Assembly (NCBI GenBank): GCA_017472605.1
Contig: JAFUPV010000006.1
Coordinates: 124,001 to 188,000, forward strand
Direction of reading: 5' to 3'
From: Lachnospiraceae bacterium
GTDB lineage: Bacteria > Bacillota > Clostridia > Lachnospirales > Lachnospiraceae
DNA length: 64,000 nt
Under the pieces are notes generated by a model. It had not been told where the DNA came from. It saw only the letters and a program-made list of their open reading frames with translations, and did no database searches. The translations under genes were made by a program, and so were the position numbers. Shown here in pieces: positions 51,138 through 57,326 of this stretch (position 1 is the first letter of the stretch; the number at the start of each line of letters is the position of its first letter).

Positions 51138-52532
51138 TTAGTTAATAATCTGATTTTCTGTAACTAGATCTGCGTTCAGGACAATCCTGTCATAGGGGGA
51201 TAATCCGAAACGGGTACCGGTATCTACGATATAATAGTTTTTATCGGCGGTCAGAGCCAGGATTTCCACCTGACGGAAAATGCAGTAACCGCGATTGATG
51301 TTATAAACTCCCTGCAGCGGAGCCGTGATACTGAGAAGATAGCGGTTGCTGGTACCATCCTGGATCAGGTAGTCTCCTGTTTTCAGACTGGATGCGGAAA
51401 TGTAGTAATAGGCATCTGTCTCGGCATAGATGGAAACCGCAACAAACTCGCCCTGCTCGTCTGCATAGCTGGAAACTTCACGGTATACACCATAGGTATT
51501 TCCTGTCGCTCCGCCTTTTCCAATGAATTCACGGGGAACAACAAAGAAGTTTTTTGAGGTTACGGAAGTGACAGGTATCTTGTATCCCGTAACAGAACTG
51601 TCTGTGATTTTGAAATCAAGAAAACGGCTGGTCAGATAGTGGGATCCATACTTAGAAATGGTGACACAGGCCAGCTGGGTTCCATCCGCTCCGGAAAACG
51701 TAGAAAAACTGCCGTTAACCGTTACACCGAGCGAGATCAGCTCAATGTTGATGTATTTTTTGTCCTGGTACCGCTGAAGATCTTCGTCGGTAATCATGAA
51801 AGTAATTGTAAAAGTATCATCAGGAATCAGCTTATAGGCAAACGAACCTGCTGTCCGCTCTTCTCCGCTGATGTAAACAGTCTTTTTGACATTGGATTCC
51901 TTAAAGGTATCCTTTTCCACATCTCTTGCAGTCAGTCCTTCCAGACCATCCGTCTGGAAAAGAATGTATCCGCTTCTGTCACTGGTTACACGGTCCAGTG
52001 TGCTGACATTCTGCTCTGTGAAAAGCTGACTCATTGCCGTATAAAGGAAGGTGTCTGTTACCGATGCGGAAATTTCACTCTTTTCGCTGTACGCGTTATA
52101 GAAATCACTGCTGTCCGGTTCTGTGTCCAGAGAAGTGAACATTGTTTTCAGTTCCAGCAGTGATTTATCGGAAAGACAGGTTCCGTCCGTATAGGTCTCT
52201 GCCAGCATTTTTGAAAACTCGCCGGACTCGTCGGAAGAATAGACAGTTGAACCAATCCCGACTTTCTGCCCTTCGCGGACATGGTAATTGACGAGACCGC
52301 TTTCCGGTGTCTGGTAAATAATCTCTTCTCTTGTGATTATACCGCGGTATTCATGAAGCGGAGTACTTGCTTCCGCGTTCTGAACGGTAAACATGCGGAT
52401 CGTCTCCTGGTCATTCCAGCGAATAATCTGGGCACCGAGATAAACCAGGATCAGTGCAAAGACGACTGCTATATAATTAAACTGTTTTTTCTTTTTATAT
52501 TTAACAATTTTATTTATGTTTTCTGTAGCCAA
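51138..52532 (-). CDS. HlyD-like membrane-anchored protein of the division cluster
   Basis: 464 residues. A short basic cytoplasmic stretch precedes one membrane helix at about 19-38, followed by a long extracellular part. Near residues 70-105 is a biotinyl-lipoyl-like hairpin (GLVNYHVREGQKVGIGSTVY), as in HlyD/RND adaptors; a second half appears later (DRSGYILFQTDGLEGL, FTITFMITDEDLQRYQ). Proteins of this plan often precede yggS-sepF in Lachnospiraceae, but I know of no tested role. TTG 52532 follows AAAGGCAGGA; a TTG at 52556 in frame has no Shine-Dalgarno. Confidence 0.8.
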   Translation of the reverse strand: MATENINKIVKYKKKKQFNYIAVVFALILVYLGAQIIRWNDQETIRMFTVQNAEASTPLHEYRGIITREEIIYQTPESGLVNYHVREGQKVGIGSTVYSSDESGEFSKMLAETYTDGTCLSDKSLLELKTMFTSLDTEPDSSDFYNAYSEKSEISASVTDTFLYTAMSQLFTEQNVSTLDRVTSDRSGYILFQTDGLEGLTARDVEKDTFKESNVKKTVYISGEERTAGSFAYKLIPDDTFTITFMITDEDLQRYQDKKYINIELISLGVTVNGSFSTFSGADGTQLACVTISKYGSHYLTSRFLDFKITDSSVTGYKIPVTSVTSKNFFVVPREFIGKGGATGNTYGVYREVSSYADEQGEFVAVSIYAETDAYYYISASSLKTGDYLIQDGTSNRYLLSITAPLQGVYNINRGYCIFRQVEILALTADKNYYIVDTGTRFGLSPYDRIVLNADLVTENQIIN

Positions 52533-52600
52533 TGTATCCTGCCTTTCTGATTTCAATTAACATCTGCGCCGGCTCTGGCATTTGATGAGCGCTGGCTTCT

Positions 52601-52606
52601 ATTATA
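52601..52606 (-). promoter_or_regulatory. Possible -10 for the ylm/sepF cluster
   Basis: TATAAT on the - strand (52606-52601), 69 bases before the TTG; the -35 is weak, so only the -10 is given. Confidence 0.45.
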
Positions 52607-52705
52607 TCCCTTTTTCGCAGAAAAGAAAAGATTTTTTTTGCTGCACGCATAAATTCTGTAAATCGGGAAAAGATGATACCAGATTAGACATTCAGGAGGT
52701 ACGAT

Positions 52706-52921
52706 ATGAATTCAAAACCGTTTGATTATACTGCACTTCTGGTCGTATTCATCGGCGCTGTTAACTGGGGACTGATCGCTCTTTTCCGGTTTGATCTGGT
52801 TGCCTGGCTGCTTGGGGATATGACGCTTATGAGCCGTATTGTGTATGGACTTGTAGGACTCTGCGGACTCTATCTGCTGTGCATGTTTGGAAGAATCCGT
52901 TCCATCGGCGAAGAGGAATAA
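52706..52921 (+). CDS. DUF378-family small membrane protein
   Basis: 71 residues, with two membrane helices (about 9-33 and 41-62). The family motif FIGAVNWGLIALFRFDLVAWL is clear in parts: GAVNWGL, LFRFDLV; GLVGLCGLYLL is the second helix. Function unknown; DUF378 proteins are common and widespread. AGGAGG lies seven bases before the ATG. It is a single gene divergent from the HlyD-like gene and followed by a terminator. Confidence 0.9.
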   Translation: MNSKPFDYTALLVVFIGAVNWGLIALFRFDLVAWLLGDMTLMSRIVYGLVGLCGLYLLCMFGRIRSIGEEE

Positions 52922-52970
52922 CCTGCAGGAAGGATTTTGGGTTTTGACTGCTTTAAGGACAAAACGTCAA

Positions 52971-53013
52971 AAATGCGGTTGTTCCAAAAAGAACAACCGC
53001 ACTTTAACTTTTT
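52971..53013. terminator. Bidirectional terminator between DUF378 gene and 53021-53440
   Basis: An 11-base perfect stem (TGCGGTTGTTC at 52974-52984, GAACAACCGCA at 52991-53001), with A-rich sequence before and T-rich after. Convergent genes flank it. Confidence 0.85.
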
Positions 53014-53020
53014 CAGATCA

Positions 53021-53440
53021 TCAAAGGGAAATTACGATGTGAGATCTTACCTGCTCAGAAAGATCCTGCGCATCGGTAGAAATGCTGATCGTAAAGTCAA
53101 CATGATACTTTGCAGAAATCTGCTCCAATGTTTCAACTGCGTCTGTAATATCGCAATCATCAAGGGAAGCCAGCTTCAGGAAGCTGTCGAGGTACATCTG
53201 CTCAAGATCGTGGTCCTGAGAAATGATGCCGCAGATGAAACCGATAAAACCTTCATAAGAAGAAACCGGGTAGTCGGATACGTTGATCAGTCTGACTTTG
53301 TTATTCAGCTCATACATGTGCTTTGCGGACTTGTCAAGATAAACAACACTGCCCTCTGCACTTGCGACTGCTGCATTCACCTTCTCTAAAAGATACTTTG
53401 TTTTTCCTTTACCCTTCTTGCCTGAAATAATCTGAACCAT
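53021..53440 (-). CDS. P-loop-like hypothetical protein (Lachnospiraceae-type)
   Basis: 139 residues, not a named family to me. The N-terminus is a Walker A-like loop, ISGKKGKGKTKYLLE, and the next strand VVYLDKSAKHMYEL may be a nucleotide-binding continuation; no clear Walker B or full kinase domain follows. Similar small proteins are sometimes labelled PilT-like, but there are no pilus genes nearby. A GGAGGAG Shine-Dalgarno and its own promoter support expression. Nucleotide binding is inferred from the P-loop only. Confidence 0.72.
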   Translation of the reverse strand: MVQIISGKKGKGKTKYLLEKVNAAVASAEGSVVYLDKSAKHMYELNNKVRLINVSDYPVSSYEGFIGFICGIISQDHDLEQMYLDSFLKLASLDDCDITDAVETLEQISAKYHVDFTISISTDAQDLSEQVRSHIVISL

Positions 53441-53519
53441 AGGTAACTCCTCCTTCTATTATCACGTAAATTAAATCCTGTTAAGCGACTAAGGCTTTGA
53501 ACCTATTATAATACATAAT

Positions 53520-53548
53520 AGTATAGAATTCAAGCAGAAAATTCACAA
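53520..53548 (-). promoter_or_regulatory. Promoter of the P-loop hypothetical gene
   Basis: On the - strand TTGTGA (53548-53543) and TATACT (53525-53520) are 17 bases apart; CACAAATTTGTG (53544-53555) is a perfect palindrome over the -35. It lies just after the dacA stop. Confidence 0.65.
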
Positions 53549-53560
53549 ATTTGTGCAATT

Positions 53561-54529
53561 TTACGGTATCTTCTCCAAAAACTGGTTTGTTTGTGCATAC
53601 ACTTGCTGTTTGGACTCTGCACCGAGCATAATTGCGATATATTCATCCCCGTTCTGATCGGTGGCAAGTGTCGCAAGACAGTCCAGTGCATTGGCTGTAT
53701 AGCCTGTTTTTCCGCCATGTACCTGAATTCCTTCCGGCGGAACCGCTGTTTTCGCCAGATAGCCGTTACCGGTATGGAACGTTTTTACCGCGTTTTCCCC
53801 GGCAGCTGTGGTATAATTGCAGACGACAGAAGTCATCGGTATGATCTCACGGAATTCCGGATATTTCAGACATTCGTTAAAAATCAGATACAGATCATAA
53901 GCCGTGGAATAGTGTCCGCCTGCATCCAGACCATTTGGATTTTTAAACTGGGTATCCGTTGCGCCGATGAGCGCTGCTTCTGCATTCATCATTGAAACAA
54001 ACTCATCTAGTGAACCGGCAACAGCAACTGCTACGGCATTGGCTGCATCATTACCGGAATAGACAAGAGTCGCCTTCAGAAGGTCGTCAAAGGACACCTG
54101 ATCTCCCGGTTGAAATCCGCAAAGCCAGGCATCATAGGTTGTGATCACAACTTCGTCGCCCAGTGTGACTGTCTGATCCGTGTTTCCATATTTCAAAGCA
54201 ACCAGCGCAGTCATCATCTTTGTCAGACTTGCCATGGGAAGCTGTTCATAGGGATTTTTACAATAGATTGTTTCCTGCGTGGTGATATTAAAGCAGACAC
54301 CTGCTCTGCCGGTAATGTAATTGGGATCAAACGCAGCCGTATCTTCAATGACACAGATGGTGTCTGCAATCCCGTTTTCACGAAACATGTTCTGATAATC
54401 GACCTCTGCTTCTATTGAAAGCAATTCACTGTATGGATCCAGTATAACAGTAGCCTTTTCTGAGCACCCGCTGCAGAGACAAAGCGAAAGCGCGGTCAGC
54501 GCGAACCGATAAAACATCCGGTTTTTCAT
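53561..54529 (-). CDS. dacA: D-alanyl-D-alanine carboxypeptidase (DacA/PBP5-like), likely lipoprotein
   Basis: Penicillin-binding carboxypeptidase that trims peptidoglycan pentapeptides. The three S11 motifs are SLTK (MASLTKMM), SGN (VYSGNDAA) and KTG (HGGKTGYT). The N-terminus has a signal peptide ending at a possible lipobox Cys (LCLCSGC), and the usual C-terminal membrane-anchoring helix of PBP5 is missing, so a lipid anchor is plausible. 322 residues. ATG 54529 overlaps the mgsA stop (ATGA) and follows GAGAGG. Last gene of the shape/division operon. Confidence 0.93.
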   Translation of the reverse strand: MKNRMFYRFALTALSLCLCSGCSEKATVILDPYSELLSIEAEVDYQNMFRENGIADTICVIEDTAAFDPNYITGRAGVCFNITTQETIYCKNPYEQLPMASLTKMMTALVALKYGNTDQTVTLGDEVVITTYDAWLCGFQPGDQVSFDDLLKATLVYSGNDAANAVAVAVAGSLDEFVSMMNAEAALIGATDTQFKNPNGLDAGGHYSTAYDLYLIFNECLKYPEFREIIPMTSVVCNYTTAAGENAVKTFHTGNGYLAKTAVPPEGIQVHGGKTGYTANALDCLATLATDQNGDEYIAIMLGAESKQQVYAQTNQFLEKIP

Positions 54530-54930
54530 GAACGATATACCTCTCTCCACTCCAGATCACCATAGTCAAGAGACTTGATCAGCAGCTCAGCCGTCGCAAG
54601 ATTTGTTGCCAGCGGAACACTGTACTGGTCACATAGCATCATGATTTTCTTTGTATCAAACGCATTGGGATAATTTCTCTGAAAAACGGTATCCTTGAAA
54701 AAGATGACAAGATCCAGGTCATTTTCCGCAATCTGATTGGCAAACTGTTCGGCACCGCCCAGCTCGCCGCCAAGATATTTGTGGATCGTCAGACCGGTCA
54801 CATCTTCGATCAGTCTTCCGGTGGAACCGGTTGCAAATAATTTATGCTTATTCAGAATTCCATGGTACGCGATACAGAAATTCTGCATCAGCTTCTTTTT
54901 TGTATCCTGTGCGATCAAACCTACATTCAT
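54526..54930 (-). CDS. Methylglyoxal synthase-like protein with changed active-site residues
   Basis: 134 residues, MGS-like domain. Fold and phosphate-binding motifs are retained: VGLIAQDTKKKLM, FATGSTGRLIE, IPxATNxATAELL (seen as VPLATNLATAELLI). In E. coli MgsA the catalytic Asp 71 is in GPMGGDQQ; here the loop reads GELGGAEQ, so the Asp position is Ala or shifted. The His 98 region PHDPD is replaced by a longer YPNAFD without His. It may have reduced or different activity. The alignment is by eye. Between rodA and dacA with four-base overlaps on both sides. Confidence 0.85.
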   Translation of the reverse strand: MNVGLIAQDTKKKLMQNFCIAYHGILNKHKLFATGSTGRLIEDVTGLTIHKYLGGELGGAEQFANQIAENDLDLVIFFKDTVFQRNYPNAFDTKKIMMLCDQYSVPLATNLATAELLIKSLDYGDLEWREVYRS

Positions 54931-56135
54931 AGTGTTCCCTCCATTAGAATATTTCTTTTCTTCTGTAAACCGATGTTTAAAAGAATGCCTATGATGGCAA
55001 ACGAGCCGATCAGAGAACTCATTCCTGCGCTGATAAACGGCAGCGGAGTGCCTGTATTGGGCAGGATCAGCGTCGCAACCCCCATGTTTACGAAGGTCTG
55101 GAAACCAAAAATGCTGACCAGTCCTCCAGCCAATACTTTTCCCTCAAAATCGGGACTTCGGCCTGCAATGCGCAGTCCCTCTATGACAATCAGGGCATAC
55201 AGCATGATGATAAACATGCAGCCGACATATCCAAGTTCTTCTCCTACTACAGCAAAAATGAAATCACTCTGCTCCTCGGACAGGAAACCGCCGTTCTTAA
55301 CCGATTCCAGCGTGGATGTGTTTAAGCCTTTTCCATAGAGCTGACCGCTTCCGATTGCCATGACAGAATTCATCTGCTGTCTTGTAATATCCGGATATTC
55401 ATCCGGGAAAAAGAAAGCGTTGATTCGCTCAACCTGATAGTCCTGGACAATCTGTTTATCAATCAGATCATTCAATAAGGTCTGTTCCGGCTGATATACC
55501 GCAAACAGGAGGACGGCTACAAGTGCTGCTGCCGTGACACAAACACCGGAAATCCATTTCCAGCTGATATTTGCAAGAAACAGCATCGCTGCGATTCCCC
55601 AGATGACTTCAAGAGTCGTTGACAGGTTTGGTTCAATCAGAATCAGAACGGCAGAAACGCCCATGACTGCAAGATAGAGAATCAGAACAAACACATTATT
55701 GACCCGGCTCTTAAACTTACCGAGAAGCCATGCGCCCATGACTGCAATGGCAATCTTGGAAAATTCGGATGGCTGAACGGTACCAAAACCCGGAATATAA
55801 ATCCATCGCTTTGCACCCATGAATGTATATGGATTCAAAAATCGCACATAGACAAGAAGCGCAATGTTTATCAGATACAGAACGATTGCCAGCTTCAGCA
55901 ATTTGTGGTAGTCAACGATGGAAAGGAAGAGCATGATCGCCAATCCCATAATCACACCAAGAATCTGTTTTTCAACCGTTGATAATAAACTTGTCTGCAC
56001 TTCGTTGACAGAAGCACTTCTGACAATTACAATGCCGAGAATACTCAGTGTAATGGTATATAAAATCAGTTTGAAATTGTAGTTCCTCAGTCGATACGCA
56101 GAGGGAATCAGTTTCTTTCTGTCCTTCTTATTCAT
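54927..56135 (-). CDS. rodA: RodA/FtsW-family peptidoglycan polymerase
   Basis: SEDS glycosyltransferase that polymerises lipid II during side-wall growth with the class B PBP encoded upstream. About ten membrane helices; the SEDS motifs GAKRWIYIPGFGTVQPSEFSKI and the loop LLNDLIDKQIVQDYQVERI are seen, with ending ISAGMSSLIGSFAIIGILLN. 402 residues. The setting next to mreC, mreD and PBP2 supports RodA rather than FtsW. AAAGGA precedes the ATG; the end overlaps mgsA. Confidence 0.94.
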   Translation of the reverse strand: MNKKDRKKLIPSAYRLRNYNFKLILYTITLSILGIVIVRSASVNEVQTSLLSTVEKQILGVIMGLAIMLFLSIVDYHKLLKLAIVLYLINIALLVYVRFLNPYTFMGAKRWIYIPGFGTVQPSEFSKIAIAVMGAWLLGKFKSRVNNVFVLILYLAVMGVSAVLILIEPNLSTTLEVIWGIAAMLFLANISWKWISGVCVTAAALVAVLLFAVYQPEQTLLNDLIDKQIVQDYQVERINAFFFPDEYPDITRQQMNSVMAIGSGQLYGKGLNTSTLESVKNGGFLSEEQSDFIFAVVGEELGYVGCMFIIMLYALIVIEGLRIAGRSPDFEGKVLAGGLVSIFGFQTFVNMGVATLILPNTGTPLPFISAGMSSLIGSFAIIGILLNIGLQKKRNILMEGTL

Positions 56136-56179
56136 ATTGTCCTTTCCTGTTTCCTGGGATCAGGTCAATGCACGGTAGA

Positions 56180-56464
56180 TTACGAACTGCGTTTCATGAT
56201 CTCCGGTGCCTCATCTCCCAGCGAGGAAGGAAGGGTAACCGTTGATACAAGAATAGTTGCTTTTTTTCCACGTTTCAGATAGAGGTGGATATCATGATTT
56301 CCGATGTTGATATATTTGGAAATCGTTCGGGCAAGTTCTTCTTTCATCTGTTCCAGTTCTTCCATGGAACAGTCTGTTGCTTCTGCGATCTTCATTTGTC
56401 TCAGACGCATTTTTGCAATCCGTCCTGTCTGATGAGCAGTCTGTGCATAGCCTGTTTTTTTCAT
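56180..56464 (-). CDS. minE: Cell division topological specificity factor MinE
   Basis: Protein that stimulates the MinD ATPase and sets its pole-to-pole pattern. The 94-residue chain has the anti-Min segment (RIAKMRLRQMKIAEATDCS, in parts) and the topology domain LEQMKEELARTISKYINI...DIHLYLKRG. I choose ATG 56464 (MKKTGYAQ) because GGGAG lies six bases upstream; ATG 56488 (eight residues longer) overlaps the minD stop but has no Shine-Dalgarno. It is divergent from E. coli MinE at the N-terminus. Confidence 0.88.
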   Translation of the reverse strand: MKKTGYAQTAHQTGRIAKMRLRQMKIAEATDCSMEELEQMKEELARTISKYINIGNHDIHLYLKRGKKATILVSTVTLPSSLGDEAPEIMKRSS

Positions 56465-56484
56465 TGATTCTCCCATCCTCTCTT

Positions 56485-57276
56485 TCATTTTCTGTTGAGA
56501 ATGGAACGGATTCGGCCGAATAGATGCTTTTTGTCTTCGGGAATTGTGACCGGAATCTCTTCTCCCATCAGCCGGCGACAGACTTCCATAAATGCCTGTC
56601 CAAGGGAATCATCACGGCCGGCTACCGGTTCACCGCTGTTTCCGGCAATTACGATTTCCTCATGATCGGTAAATGCGCCGATCATCGGTATCTCAAGAAT
56701 TTCACCGATGTCTTCTAACGACATCATATCACCGCGCCGGACCAGCTCAGGACGGATCCGGTTGATCAGAAGTTCTTTTTTGGTAATCCCGGCAGCTTCC
56801 AGAAGACCGATCACACGGTCTGCATCACGTATGGAAGAAACTTCTGGCGTGGTAACGACCACTGCATGCTCTGCGCCGGCAATGGCATTGCGGAATCCCT
56901 GCTCAATTCCTGCCGGACAATCAAGCAGAATAAAATCAAACTCATCACGAAGCGTGTCCGTCAGTTTTTTCATCTGTTCCGGAGTTACCGCTGATTTATC
57001 TTTCGTCTGAGCGGATGGAAGGAGGAACAGACCTTCGCAGCGCTTGTCTTTAATCAAAGCCTGCTTGATCCGGCAGCTGCCTTCCACCACATCAACAAGA
57101 TTATAGATGATTCTGTTCTCAAGACCCATGACAACATCCAGATTGCGAAGACCGATATCGGTGTCGATCAGCACAACCTTATTGCCCAGCAGAGCCAGAC
57201 CGCTTCCAATGTTGGCGCAGACCGTTGTCTTGCCCACGCCTCCTTTTCCTGATGTAACAACGATTACTTCACTCAT
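56485..57276 (-). CDS. minD: Septum site-determining ATPase MinD
   Basis: Deviant Walker A ATPase that binds the membrane when loaded with ATP. The P-loop is SGKGGVGKTT (residues 9-18), followed by LIDTDIGLRNLD, the switch DCPAGIEQGF and, at the C-terminus, a basic amphipathic helix (HLFGRIRSILNRK) for membrane binding. 263 residues, normal length. AGGAGG before the ATG. The gene follows PBP2 and is followed by minE. No minC is present in the window. Confidence 0.96.
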   Translation of the reverse strand: MSEVIVVTSGKGGVGKTTVCANIGSGLALLGNKVVLIDTDIGLRNLDVVMGLENRIIYNLVDVVEGSCRIKQALIKDKRCEGLFLLPSAQTKDKSAVTPEQMKKLTDTLRDEFDFILLDCPAGIEQGFRNAIAGAEHAVVVTTPEVSSIRDADRVIGLLEAAGITKKELLINRIRPELVRRGDMMSLEDIGEILEIPMIGAFTDHEEIVIAGNSGEPVAGRDDSLGQAFMEVCRRLMGEEIPVTIPEDKKHLFGRIRSILNRK

Positions 57277-57326
57277 AAATGAAACCTCCTGATCCTGTAT
57301 TTGTCATCGGATGTAGGTTCAGTTGA

